A stretch of 64,000 nt of DNA from Flexivirga aerilata (GCF_013002715.1 NZ_JABENB010000003.1:186001-250000), one strand, 5' to 3'. Positions 18,829-27,253 are shown, counted from the stretch's first letter. The notes: a model not told the origin generated them from the sequence alone. Made by a program: numbers and translations.

Positions 18829-19158
18829 ATGCTCCGGACGTCCGTGGCGCTCAGCGCACGAGGCTATGGCGTACTCCGCTACGCACCCACGAACCTGCTG
18901 CTCAACGCGATCCTCACACGGCGCGGCCTGAAGTGGGGCGTCTCCGCGATGCTGCTCGCCGGGGTCTACTTCTACACCGCGGCGATCTGCACCACGATCA
19001 TCAACGACGGGGGTCCCGGCTGGCTCTACCTGCTGGTACTGGTGTTCGTCTGGAACGCCTTCAAGTTCCTTTGGATCGGCCCCGTCAGTCTGATCCAGCT
19101 CATAAGTGTCCGTGCGGGGGAGCGTCGCAAACGGCAACCGGTGCCGTCCTCACGGTGA
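18829..19158 (+). CDS. Small membrane protein of integrated elements
   Basis: 109 aa, ATG at 18829 with a GAGGAAAGAGG ribosome-binding site. Two hydrophobic helices are visible, at about residues 37-58 (VSAMLLAGVYFYTAAICTTI) and 65-90 (GWLYLLVLVFVWNAFKF), with a basic C-terminal tail. Similar short proteins occur beside relaxase genes in actinobacterial elements and are sometimes labelled sulfate permease, a label the sequence does not support. Function unknown. Confidence 0.65.
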   Translation: MLRTSVALSARGYGVLRYAPTNLLLNAILTRRGLKWGVSAMLLAGVYFYTAAICTTIINDGGPGWLYLLVLVFVWNAFKFLWIGPVSLIQLISVRAGERRKRQPVPSSR

Positions 19159-19294
19159 CGCGCAGGCGAGCCCACCGCGCCGTAAGGCACTGACCACGAC
19201 ACAGCCGCATTCGACTGGCGCGTCCCTTCAGGTGTACCGCACCGATTCGGCGTGTCGATGACTCTGTGATGTCGTTACGAGTAGTATCCGTTAC

Positions 19295-19489
19295 ATGCAG
19301 GACTTCACGAGCCTGAGCGACGCGGGCCTCACTGACGTTGATCGAGCGCTGCGTCATGAGCGGCTACGTCGCCGTAAGGCGTGGCGTAACTGCGAGCGCT
19401 GCGATCAGGCGTTCCTCGGGCGAGGTGATGCGCGCTTCTGCTCGGCTCGCTGCCGAGTCGCCGCGCATCGAGCAGGGAAGGAGTCCTGA
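19295..19489 (+). CDS. Small zinc-ribbon protein
   Basis: 64 aa, ATG at 19295. The C-terminal half holds a four-cysteine zinc site, CERCDQ then FCSARCRVAAHR. There is no ribosome-binding site, but TAGTAT lies 7 bp upstream as a possible -10, which would make the mRNA nearly leaderless. The stop overlaps the adenine methylase start as TGATG, so the two are probably co-translated. It is likely a DNA-binding accessory or regulator of the methylase (inference). Confidence 0.65.
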   Translation: MQDFTSLSDAGLTDVDRALRHERLRRRKAWRNCERCDQAFLGRGDARFCSARCRVAAHRAGKES

Positions 19490-20397
19490 TGAGTGACACG
19501 CTGCGGGTTGTCGCGTCACGTCGGTACGGAACGCTCTCGCCGCTCCGCTATCCGGGAGGAAAGGCGGCGCTCGCTGGCTTCTTTGGCGACATCATCGATG
19601 CCCTCAGGGTCGAGCGCGCACGCTATATCGAGCCATATGCCGGTGGCGTGGGAGCTGGGATTGCGTTGCTCCGCGAGGGCATTGTCGAAGAACTGGTTGT
19701 CAACGACATTGACCCTGCGGTGTACGCCTTCTGGAAATCTGCGGTCGGAGACAATGCCAGCTTCGTTGAAATGGTTGCGTCCGTCCCACTTACGATCGCT
19801 GAATGGCAGAAGCAGCGAGAGATATACAGATCGCGCGATGAGCGAGATTCACTCCGCCTCGGGTTCGCCTTCTTTTTTCTGAACAGGACCAATCGTTCAG
19901 GGATTCTGAATGCCGGAGTTATCGGCGGTCAGCGGCAGGAAGGGAGATACAAGATTGACGCCCGCTTCAATCGTGAAACGCTCATCGAACGATTGACTGC
20001 GATCGGAGACTTGGCCGATCAGATCACGGTCTCAGACCTTGACGGCAGGACAGTGATCCAGCGTTACGCTCAGGACGATCGAGCATTTATGTACATCGAT
20101 CCGCCCTATGTTCAGGCAGGGTCTCAGCTCTACCTCAACGCGTTCGACGGGCGCGATCACACAGCCCTCGCGGCGATCGTCAATACGGTTGAGAAGGCGC
20201 ACTGGCTCATGACGTATGACACGGCTCCACTGATTGAGAAGCTGTATCGCGAGCACTTCCAATGCCGCTTGGAACTGACCTACTCCGCGCGGTATCCGGG
20301 GCAGGCCGAAGAACTGCTCGTTGCATCGCCCGCAGTCGCCGGTGTGGTCAAGGCGTTGCAGGGGCAGACTGTAATGGCGGACGCAACAAGCGCCTGA
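19489..20397 (+). CDS. Dam/DpnM-type DNA adenine N6-methyltransferase
   Basis: 302 aa, ATG at 19489 with AAGGAG upstream. Alpha-group adenine methylase motifs are present: LRYPGGKAAL (residues 19-28), the AdoMet site PYAGGVGAG near 49, and the catalytic DPPY near 204. The GC content is lower than in neighbouring genes, suggesting foreign origin. Its last 50 bp overlap the convergent ParB-like gene. It may be the modification half of a defence or restriction module. Confidence 0.88.
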   Translation: MSDTLRVVASRRYGTLSPLRYPGGKAALAGFFGDIIDALRVERARYIEPYAGGVGAGIALLREGIVEELVVNDIDPAVYAFWKSAVGDNASFVEMVASVPLTIAEWQKQREIYRSRDERDSLRLGFAFFFLNRTNRSGILNAGVIGGQRQEGRYKIDARFNRETLIERLTAIGDLADQITVSDLDGRTVIQRYAQDDRAFMYIDPPYVQAGSQLYLNAFDGRDHTALAAIVNTVEKAHWLMTYDTAPLIEKLYREHFQCRLELTYSARYPGQAEELLVASPAVAGVVKALQGQTVMADATSA

Positions 20398-21865
20398 GCA
20401 GCGGATTGACCATCTTCCACGCCTGCCGAACGTCCTCTGCGGTCACTGACGCATCTGCGCTGTGCGCGATGAGATTGAACCACTGGATAGAGCCATGTTT
20501 GTGGGCGTTTCCCGACTGTATGGCGCCGATGGTCGATTTGAGAGTCTTCTCCGAGCCATAGGTTTGCGCGACCACTTTGAAAACCGCACTCAACTCGCCT
20601 GTCGCGGGCGTTGCGGAGCCCTCGAAATGGACCTTGATGGTGGCTTCGAGAACAGAGCGCAACAGGATCGCGGACGCGATAGGCAAGTTTCCCAGGTTGA
20701 TCCGTCGTAGCTCGAAGTAGCGCAGTTTGAGGTTCAGTGGTGCGTTCTCGTAGTCGAGGCCCGACAGATCGAGCGTGTCCTTTGTGTCTGGATGGTTCGG
20801 TCCACGGCTTCCTGCTCCGCTCGGAGGCTCAGGCTGGGGTGGAGTTGCTCCGCCGGTCTCGCTGCCGGGACCGCTTGGAGGCATTCCGTGGCTGCCACCT
20901 TGCGACGGTCCAGGCGGAGTCGGGGGTGCGGGCGCGGCGGGTGATGGTGTCGGCGTTGCTGTAATGGGTACACCGTTGAGACGGTCCACGAACGGCTGGT
21001 AAGCGTCATCACGCTTCTTGAGCTCCGGAGAGCGGGTGTTGAGCCTTCCAGCGCGAAACTCCCCGACTAGATACTCCAATGCACCGAGCTTCTTCTTTGG
21101 AAGTTTCGACGCGATCGTTTCGGGAGTTGAGGACCGAGGAAGCAACATGCCGTCTCTATCGAACTCCACCCCGATCGCAGCCGCGATGTCCTTGCTTCGG
21201 TACGCGTACTCAAAGGCCGACATCGCCAAGTCGTCGCTGGCGGCATACTGCCGGAGAGTGTGGTCGGAGAATGGCGCAGCGGCAAGGAAGCGTCGCATCA
21301 CAGCCATCTTCATGAACCTTGCGACCTCGACATCGGGGTACTGCGCCTTGACGTCCTCCACAGTCGTCTGGTCGTCCACGAGTGAGTAGTAGAAGGTTGC
21401 TTGTTGGTCGCGGCTCCACCGCTTCTTGGAGATACCAGTGTGCAGTCGGGCAACGTGCGGGGCGGCGGTCGCGCGATCAGGCGCCACGATGACGCGGATT
21501 CGTTCGGGAAGGTTCTCTGCCTCGACTGCGTACCTCTTGAGCAGCGAGCGGACCTCGGCTTCGTGACCAGACACGATCGTCGGGTCATGGAGAGCCTTGA
21601 GTGCGCTGACGCGCCGGTTGCCTTCCAGGACGATGTACGAAGGTGGCTCGTCCTGTGACTCCGCCGCGATCACGATCGGCACCTCGTTGTCGAAGTAGCC
21701 GTCGCGAAGGATCAGCCGCGCCGCGCCGAGGACGTCCTCGGAAGCGAACAGATACTTCAAGGCTCCAGCTTCATCGTCGCGACGAGTCGGGATGCGGTAG
21801 TTCTCCAGGTCGAGCAGGAGCCGGCTCAGCTCGACCTCCACGATGGGTAGCTGCTCGTAAGCCAT
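20348..21865 (-). CDS. ParB-like nuclease-domain protein with uncharacterised C-terminal domain
   Basis: 505 aa. The N-terminal ParB/Srx-like domain is recognisable by YIVLEGNRRVSALKAL at about residues 76-91. A middle helical region follows, then a Pro/Gly/Ser-rich linker at about 298-360. The C-terminal domain (about 370-500) contains LRSVLEATIKVHF and SGNAHKHGSIQW, vaguely like HEPN/DUF4145-type folds; that likeness is weak. The partner adenine methylase overlaps at the 3' end, and the nuclease-helicase pair diverges from its 5' side, so a defence role is plausible. Confidence 0.65.
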   Translation of the reverse strand: MAYEQLPIVEVELSRLLLDLENYRIPTRRDDEAGALKYLFASEDVLGAARLILRDGYFDNEVPIVIAAESQDEPPSYIVLEGNRRVSALKALHDPTIVSGHEAEVRSLLKRYAVEAENLPERIRVIVAPDRATAAPHVARLHTGISKKRWSRDQQATFYYSLVDDQTTVEDVKAQYPDVEVARFMKMAVMRRFLAAAPFSDHTLRQYAASDDLAMSAFEYAYRSKDIAAAIGVEFDRDGMLLPRSSTPETIASKLPKKKLGALEYLVGEFRAGRLNTRSPELKKRDDAYQPFVDRLNGVPITATPTPSPAAPAPPTPPGPSQGGSHGMPPSGPGSETGGATPPQPEPPSGAGSRGPNHPDTKDTLDLSGLDYENAPLNLKLRYFELRRINLGNLPIASAILLRSVLEATIKVHFEGSATPATGELSAVFKVVAQTYGSEKTLKSTIGAIQSGNAHKHGSIQWFNLIAHSADASVTAEDVRQAWKMVNPLLRRLLRPPLQSAPATP

Positions 21866-22385
21866 GTCCAGCCTCGTCTCGATGATCCGTCCGGCGATCT
21901 ACGCCCTCGGTGCCGAACGGACGAGAGCTGTCGTTCAGTCCTAACCGTAGCCGCGCTGTTTCGCGATCGGGCTGAGACACGTCGACGCGCATCAACCGAA
22001 GCTCCTCTGACGCGCGTACGCACGAATCGGTTGCCATAGGTGCCCGTGACGCCGTGACAGTTCCCGACGCGGGCAGGGGGCCAGGCACGGGACCACAGCC
22101 ATGCAAACCATGCAGCCTGCCGGCGGCACCGCGTGGGTCGCGTGAACTGCGGAACCAGACGGAAACGACGCCGAGCTGCCACTTCGGACGCTTGTAAGGA
22201 ACCTGTCGTCGCGTGTCTCACGGGACGGCCATGGTGCGTCGCCGCCTGGTACTGCCCACAGTCCGTGGGACGATAGGCACGGGAGCCGCCGGTTCCGAGC
22301 GGGAGAAGGTCCGTTGATTCACGCTCATCGTCCCGTTGCGAGCCGAGCGCTCAACTTGCATCGGGGGGTATGCAAGGAGTAGCCA
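21866..22385. other. Divergent intergenic region before the nuclease-helicase pair
   Basis: 520 bp with no supported gene. Short minus-strand frames read through it, but nothing in them is recognisable. It contains the left copy of the 26-bp repeat (22089-22114) and must hold promoters for the ParB-like and OLD-family genes. Confidence 0.45.
22089..22114 (+). repeat. 26-bp direct repeat, left copy
   Basis: It begins GGGACCA and contains ATGCAAACCATGCA. It matches 25753-25778 at 22 of 26 positions in the same orientation. The two copies bracket the OLD-family/UvrD gene pair. Confidence 0.65.
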
Positions 22386-24107
22386 ATGAGGGTCGCGCGC
22401 ATCCGTATCGGACACTTCCGGGGTTATCGCCATGCAGCGCTCGTGGTGCCAGAGAACATGGTGCTTGCAGGTGAGCCGCAGGCGGGCCGCACTGACATCG
22501 TCGAGGCCCTGCGCCGGGTTCTCGACGCCCGCAGTACTCGGTCCCGCGTGAATCCTCTCGACGTCTACCGACCTGCTGACGGCGATGAAGAGTCCTTGAC
22601 GGAGGTAGAGGTGACTCTCCTCGACCTCGGGGAGGACCTCGAAACTCTTCTCAGCGAGAATCTGGAAACGTTCGACCGGGCAACCGGGGAGATCGCCACG
22701 CCAAGCAACGCGGGCGACGCGGTTCTGGGCGTACGTCTGTGCTATCGCGCACGATATGACCTCGATACGGACACCGGCGAGCACTGGGTCGATTACCCGG
22801 CGCGAAGTGATCCCGCTGCCGGTGTGTTCAAGAGAGCGAGCCGGATCGAGCGTGAGTCTCTGCCTGTCCAGTTCGTTGACAGTGCGCCGGCTCTCCAACT
22901 GCGGGCAGAGGGAGTCCTGAGAGCACTCCTTGCTGATGCCGACCCTGGTGGCCTGGACAGCGCCCTCACCGATCTGGATTCGGCCGTCCATGCTGCAACC
23001 GGGTCGTTCTCTGAGACGGAGGTGGTCACCAGCGTTCTGGATAAGGTCATCGATTCCGGACCGCAGACTCTCTTCGGTATCGATGACTCCGCCGACATCA
23101 GTTTTCTGGCGGATGACGGTTCTATGGCTGCACTCCTCAGAGCGCTTCAACCAGCGATCTCGATGGGTGCGGCCGGGGCCCTTCCCGTCCGTTCCCAGGG
23201 GTCGACTCTCGAGAGTGTGCTCTCGGCCGCTGAAGCCATCGCAGCCGCGCGAGATGCACAATCAGGCGTCGTCATCATCGGCGATGACTTCGGAGATCGC
23301 CTTGACGCATCGTCATCTGAACACATGGCGCGGCTCATCCACGTAACTGCAGGGCAAGCGATCCTCACAACGCGCCGTCCTGAGGTAGTACGAGCATTCG
23401 ATCCCGGTGAGCTGGTTCGGCTCACAGTCAGCCACGGCGAGAGACGACAGCACCAGCTCTCTGCAGTCACGGACAAGACGGGCCGAGTCAACCGGAGGCT
23501 CATCCTGGAGCAGCTTCTCGCGGCGCTGAGCGCGAGAACCGTTGTCCTCCTGGAGGGGCCGCTCGACGTCGAGGGGTATGGCGCGCTCGCGTCGCGGCTC
23601 TTCCGGAAGACGAACGAACCGCACCACAGCCTCCCCGCTAACGGCATCCGATTGGTCGCCCCGCCAGGGTCAGACGGAGGAGTTACCCGGCTCCCAGCCA
23701 TTGCCGAGATCGCCCTTGAACTCGGATTCCACGTCCGAGGGATCGTCGACAATGACAAGCCAGGACACGAAGATCCAGCAGTCGGAGTCCTTGCAGGAAT
23801 GGTCGAACAACTCGTCGTGCTTCCCACTCGCACCGCCGTGGAGGCCGCGCTCATCCGCGGCGTACCCGGAGATCAGCTCCGAGAGACGGTCGAGACCCTG
23901 GAAGACTTCGGCATGCCCACCCTGCCACCCGATCTCGGCGACGATGACATCGCGGACTACCTCATCACGACGAAAGTGATCAAGAAGCAGGGGCTAGGGG
24001 CAGCCTGGGCTCACGCACTGACACGACAGCCGCCGATCGCGCGGTCCGCGATCGAAGCAGTCTGCGGCGATACGCTCGGACGCATCGACATCCCTGATCT
24101 GCCATGA
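22386..24107 (+). CDS. OLD-family ATPase/TOPRIM nuclease (GajA-like)
   Basis: 573 aa, ATG at 22386 with GGAG upstream. An N-terminal ABC/SMC-type ATPase domain is followed by a C-terminal TOPRIM domain with VVLLEGPLDVEGY near residue 388 and GIVDNDKPGHED near 450, giving the acidic residues for metal-dependent cleavage. The Walker A is unusual: LAGEPQAGRTD at about 26-36, with Arg for the near-invariant Lys. The Walker B-like segment VVIIGDDFGD near 297 is also atypical. Length and its partner fit the Gabija defence nuclease GajA. It overlaps the helicase gene by ATGA. Confidence 0.75.
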   Translation: MRVARIRIGHFRGYRHAALVVPENMVLAGEPQAGRTDIVEALRRVLDARSTRSRVNPLDVYRPADGDEESLTEVEVTLLDLGEDLETLLSENLETFDRATGEIATPSNAGDAVLGVRLCYRARYDLDTDTGEHWVDYPARSDPAAGVFKRASRIERESLPVQFVDSAPALQLRAEGVLRALLADADPGGLDSALTDLDSAVHAATGSFSETEVVTSVLDKVIDSGPQTLFGIDDSADISFLADDGSMAALLRALQPAISMGAAGALPVRSQGSTLESVLSAAEAIAAARDAQSGVVIIGDDFGDRLDASSSEHMARLIHVTAGQAILTTRRPEVVRAFDPGELVRLTVSHGERRQHQLSAVTDKTGRVNRRLILEQLLAALSARTVVLLEGPLDVEGYGALASRLFRKTNEPHHSLPANGIRLVAPPGSDGGVTRLPAIAEIALELGFHVRGIVDNDKPGHEDPAVGVLAGMVEQLVVLPTRTAVEAALIRGVPGDQLRETVETLEDFGMPTLPPDLGDDDIADYLITTKVIKKQGLGAAWAHALTRQPPIARSAIEAVCGDTLGRIDIPDLP

Positions 24108-25726
24108 CATTCGCCCCGCAGAACCCGGAGCAGCAGCGAGTCGTAGCGACGCAGGCCGAACTCACTGTCGTGCTCGGCGGAGCGGGTGTCGGAAAGACGA
24201 CCAGCGCCCTCGCCGCAGCTCACGCCCATCTCGAACGAGTAGCAGAAAGCGAACCCCACGATCGGGTCCTGTTCCTCTCGTTCTCTCGTTCCTCGGTGGC
24301 GCGCATCGCCTCCCGTGCAAATGAGATTCTCGGCCGACGAGGCTCCCAGGTGGACATCATGACGTTCCACTCGCTCGCGTTCTCCGTGGTCCGGAGATTC
24401 GGGAATCTGGTCGGACACGGCGACGCCGTCCTCGTCAGCCCCGCTCGCGAGAAGCTCGGCCTGGCCCAGCACGAGATCGGATACAGCAGGCTCATCCCGC
24501 TCACACTCGAAATCGCTCAGGCCGCACCTGCTGTCGCAGAACACCTTCGCACCCGATGGGGCCTCGTAATCGTCGACGAGTTTCAGGACACCGGCGATGC
24601 GCAGCAAGACCTCCTTCAGCTGATTGCCCGCGACAGCAGGCTGATACTGCTCGGCGACCCGAACCAGTGCATCTACACGTTCCTCGCCGAAGACGGCGTC
24701 AGAGTGGAGCGCATCGATGAAGCCTGCTCGGCCGCTGGGGCAGAGAACACCATCTTGCTGCCAGAAACCTCCTTCCGAGACCCCTCCGGGATCATCCCGG
24801 CCGTCGCCAACGCCATCAGGGGACGCCTGTTCGACTCAGAGGCCATCGCGGCCGCCATCCAGGACGAAAGACTGGTCATCCAAGACGGAATACCACTCTC
24901 CGACGAGACCAGTCACGTCGCACGGGTCGTTAGCGAGCTAGCCGCGGAAGACATGGGCGTGGCAGTATTCACGCACCATAACGACATGCTCGCGGCTCTC
25001 TCGGATGCACTTGAAGCCGACGGGATCGAACATGAAGTTGCCGGTCTCAGTGACGCGCTCGCCGCCGCCCTCGACGCCCAGACTGCGATGGCGCGGTTCC
25101 ACACCGGCGATGGCACCTGGGAAATTGTTCTCGAAGCGATAGCTGTGTTCCTGACAAGCGCGCAACGTGGGCAGAAGGCGCCCCCCATCGCGTACCAGGT
25201 GATGAACGGTTCAGGCCCCACGACCTTGCAAGCTCGCCTGAGCGCTCTTCGAGAGCGTCTCTCCGAGGCGGGGTCCATTCGGGAGGTAATCGAGGTAGCG
25301 GCGACGGCACACGACGCGCTCGGACTACCGCAGAAGTCGGGCGCCTGGCAGCAAGCAGCCACCCTGCTCTCGGTGATGTACGCGCGAGCGGCACGTACGA
25401 GCAGCGCCCGCGATGACCATCAGATGGTTGCAGCGATCTGTGCGGAAGCTCGTGAGGCGAGTTACGCGGCGCTCACGGACTCGGCGTTGAGCCCGCGAGA
25501 GGTTCAACTAATGAACCTGTACCAGACGAAGGGACGCGAGGCAGACGCAACCGTCGTGGTGTTGCGGGAGGGGGACTTCATGGGCTACGAATCAGAACCG
25601 TTCCCCACAACGAGTCGGCTCCTCTACGTGGTCTTCTCCAGAGCCAGACACAAGATCGTCGTGCTGCTCGTGGGCAACAGGTTCCACGCCGCCGTAGCGC
25701 CTCTCGCGGCTCTGGCCGCGAACTGA
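24104..25726 (+). CDS. UvrD/Rep-like superfamily 1 helicase (GajB-like)
   Basis: 540 aa; the start overlaps the nuclease stop by 4 bp. Helicase motifs in order: GGAGVGKTT (about 25-33), VDEFQDTGD near 158, LLGDPNQCIYTF near 184, ETSFRDP, NLYQTKGREAD near 470, and LLYVVFSRARHK near 505. In Gabija the helicase partner GajB acts with the GajA nuclease against phage DNA. Size and order fit. The pair could also be a related OLD-UvrD system. Confidence 0.82.
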   Translation: MTFAPQNPEQQRVVATQAELTVVLGGAGVGKTTSALAAAHAHLERVAESEPHDRVLFLSFSRSSVARIASRANEILGRRGSQVDIMTFHSLAFSVVRRFGNLVGHGDAVLVSPAREKLGLAQHEIGYSRLIPLTLEIAQAAPAVAEHLRTRWGLVIVDEFQDTGDAQQDLLQLIARDSRLILLGDPNQCIYTFLAEDGVRVERIDEACSAAGAENTILLPETSFRDPSGIIPAVANAIRGRLFDSEAIAAAIQDERLVIQDGIPLSDETSHVARVVSELAAEDMGVAVFTHHNDMLAALSDALEADGIEHEVAGLSDALAAALDAQTAMARFHTGDGTWEIVLEAIAVFLTSAQRGQKAPPIAYQVMNGSGPTTLQARLSALRERLSEAGSIREVIEVAATAHDALGLPQKSGAWQQAATLLSVMYARAARTSSARDDHQMVAAICAEAREASYAALTDSALSPREVQLMNLYQTKGREADATVVVLREGDFMGYESEPFPTTSRLLYVVFSRARHKIVVLLVGNRFHAAVAPLAALAAN

Positions 25727-25752
25727 GCTTGCCCACGAGGGGGGACCAGAAG

Positions 25753-25778
25753 GGGACCATAATCATGCAATCCATGCA
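25753..25778 (+). repeat. 26-bp direct repeat, right copy
   Basis: It begins GGGACCA and contains ATGCAATCCATGCA. It is 22/26 identical to 22089-22114. It starts 27 bp after the helicase stop and about 75 bp before the tRNA fragment. A second GGGGACCA lies just upstream at 25741, so part of it may belong to an integrase-type arm region. Confidence 0.65.
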
Positions 25779-25852
25779 TCTCGTGACGTGTTCTGCATGA
25801 TCTGACGCCCGGAATCACGCAGAATCCGGTCTGGCCGGAGCAGTCTGGACGC

Positions 25853-25894
25853 CTGGGGGTCAGGGGGTCGCAGGTTCAAATCCTGTCAGCCCGA
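25853..25894 (+). other. 3' fragment of a tRNA-Pro (GGG) gene, probable attachment site
   Basis: The sequence has the end of an anticodon loop (CTGGGGG), the 3' half of the anticodon stem, a variable loop, a complete T-arm (GCAGG, TTCAAAT, CCTGT) and the acceptor 3' strand CAGCCCG plus discriminator A. The 5' half is missing: upstream bases do not form the D-arm or acceptor. Such 3' halves are left where an element integrates in a tRNA gene, so this probably marks one end of the mobile region, with the intact tRNA-Pro at the other end, left of the window. Confidence 0.7.
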
Positions 25895-25926
25895 CGTTGT
25901 TGTCTCAGGACATCGGAATGGTCCGG

Positions 25927-25957
25927 ACCTGCATTGTGCAGGTTCAGGTCTTTTTTT
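25927..25957 (+). terminator. Hairpin with T-run after the tRNA fragment
   Basis: Perfect 7-bp stem ACCTGCA/TGCAGGT with a 3-nt loop, followed a few bases later by seven T. It would serve as a terminator for transcripts reading through the tRNA site. Confidence 0.6.
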
Positions 25958-26019
25958 GTGGATGTGGGTCCCGGTGGTCGGCCGGTGGGTTTGGTGGTCG
26001 CGGCGTGGGTCGATGTTGA

Positions 26020-26115
26020 GGTCCCGCATTGTCCTGCCAACGGATAGCCCATCAACTCACCACGGCGCACCCCGATCAGCATCAAACGCACAGCGCGCGT
26101 AACGCGTTTCCTCTC
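26020..26115 (-). pseudogene. Tyrosine-recombinase (integrase) fragment
   Basis: The minus-strand reading gives AVRLMLIGVRRGELMGYPLAG, split here as AVRLMLIGV and RRGELMG. This matches the box I region of phage-type integrases, including the catalytic Arg of GxRRGEL. Neither the N-terminal domain nor the C-terminal HxxR...Y motifs follow in frame. Its position 130 bp from the tRNA fragment supports an old integration site. Confidence 0.55.
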
Positions 26116-26345
26116 CCGGGCGTCGAGATAGATAATCGAACTCTAATCACGGCTCAGACTGTGTCTCGATACGTTCCGAACACACCGACAAATACGGTTG
26201 AGGTGGTCATTCCTCCGCACTGCCCTTGTTCGCTAGTCGCGAACACTAACAATCAAGGTCTTGTATCAAATTTTCGAGTGTGTTGTACTGCTCTACATGC
26301 ACTTGTTCACACAAGGTGAAGGAGGCAATTAGGAAGGAAAGAATC

Positions 26346-26597
26346 ATGAAGGAACCGAAGAAGTACATGGCCAGGCCTACCCGCCCAGATCTGCCAGCAC
26401 ACGAGGTCAGGAGCCGCGAGCCCGAGTATCGGCAGATACTTGAGGATGCCGGGCTGGAGCTTGTGGGCTCAACAACTGGATATGAGATACACGAACAAGG
26501 TATCGTCATCGCCTCAGGCTTTGTGAGTATCCATGAGGTCGGAGATTGGATTATTGAGCACAAGGACGAGTATCCCGACGTTGCATCCGGCGAGTGA
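26346..26597 (+). CDS. Small hypothetical protein
   Basis: 83 aa from ATG at 26346, with AGGAAAG upstream; the frame is open to 26280 but this start fits best. The product is charged, with EPEYRQILEDAGLEL, a TTGYEIHEQGIVIASGF segment suggesting beta strands, and WIIEHKDEYPDV at the end. Base composition is less GC-rich than the surroundings, suggesting acquisition. It is followed 20 bp later by a strong hairpin. No function recognised. Confidence 0.55.
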   Translation: MKEPKKYMARPTRPDLPAHEVRSREPEYRQILEDAGLELVGSTTGYEIHEQGIVIASGFVSIHEVGDWIIEHKDEYPDVASGE

Positions 26598-26616
26598 GGG
26601 ACCACCTGCACCGAAG

Positions 26617-26648
26617 ATGAATAGGCAGCCGCGAGGCTGCCTATTCAT
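26617..26648 (+). terminator. Strong hairpin after the small hypothetical gene
   Basis: Perfect 14-bp stem (ATGAATAGGCAGCC with its complement) around a GCGA loop. There is no long T-run after it, but the stability and position favour termination. It is symmetrical and could work for either strand. Confidence 0.6.
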
Positions 26649-26800
26649 GCTAAATGCCTCTACTCACAACGGACTAGATAGATCTTCAGGATCTTCTTCT
26701 GGCATGACTATAGTATTCATAGGTTGTGTACCTAAACTAATGAAAAAGGGTGGTGGAGAAGGCTCGTCCACAAGTAGCGCGGAAGATACGGCCCGTCCGG

Positions 26801-26960
26801 CTAGTTGCCGATCACTACGCCGTTGGCGTGGAACTGATTCCAGATGATGGTCCTGCTGACCCTGAGTCGTGTCGCGATGGCTCGCAGTGAGTGGCCGTCC
26901 TCGTACAGCTTGATTGCTTCGGCAATCTGACGGCGTTGCGGGCGCGACCAGCTTCGGCAA
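26801..26960 (-). pseudogene. C-terminal helix-turn-helix remnant of a serine resolvase/invertase-like protein
   Basis: The minus-strand frame ends with IAEAIKLYEDGHSLRAIATRL and VSRTIIWNQF. This is the pattern of the Hin/resolvase C-terminal DNA-binding domain. No catalytic domain is found upstream in any frame; the preceding codons look random. The 26649-27196 stretch otherwise holds no gene I can support and is probably mobile-element debris. Confidence 0.4.
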
Positions 26961-27196
26961 TGAGCGCGGTGACCGATTGCCGCGAAACGCCTTACGTCTT
27001 CGCCAGCCTGGCAAGCGATTCTCCGGCGACATCGCGTTCGGAGCAGCACGGCTCGCTGCTCCGCCAACAAGCGCCATCGGGTGCCGCGTGGCATACCAGC
27101 AACATGTTGACTCGTCTGTTGCACGTCGCGCGTTCGGCGCGCCCACAGCCGCCAGGTGAAATCGTTGGCTTGAGGGCTGCGTGAGGACCCTGACAG

Positions 27197-27230
27197 CGCG
27201 AAACCGCCGACTTGTCGGCGGTTTTCGCGT
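27197..27230. terminator. Hairpin downstream of iclR
   Basis: GCGAAACCGCCGA pairs with TCGGCGGTTTTCGC around CTTG. It lies 24 bp beyond the iclR stop, and the minus-strand copy would be followed by a few T residues. A near-identical hairpin is at 30281-30308. Confidence 0.65.
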
Positions 27231-27253
27231 TTCCTGTCGGCGGGGGAGCACCG

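Noticed and set aside
22218..23261. 347-aa minus-strand frame opposite the OLD-family gene
   Set aside because: No recognisable domain; the plus-strand frame has ATPase and TOPRIM motifs and ATGA coupling to the helicase.
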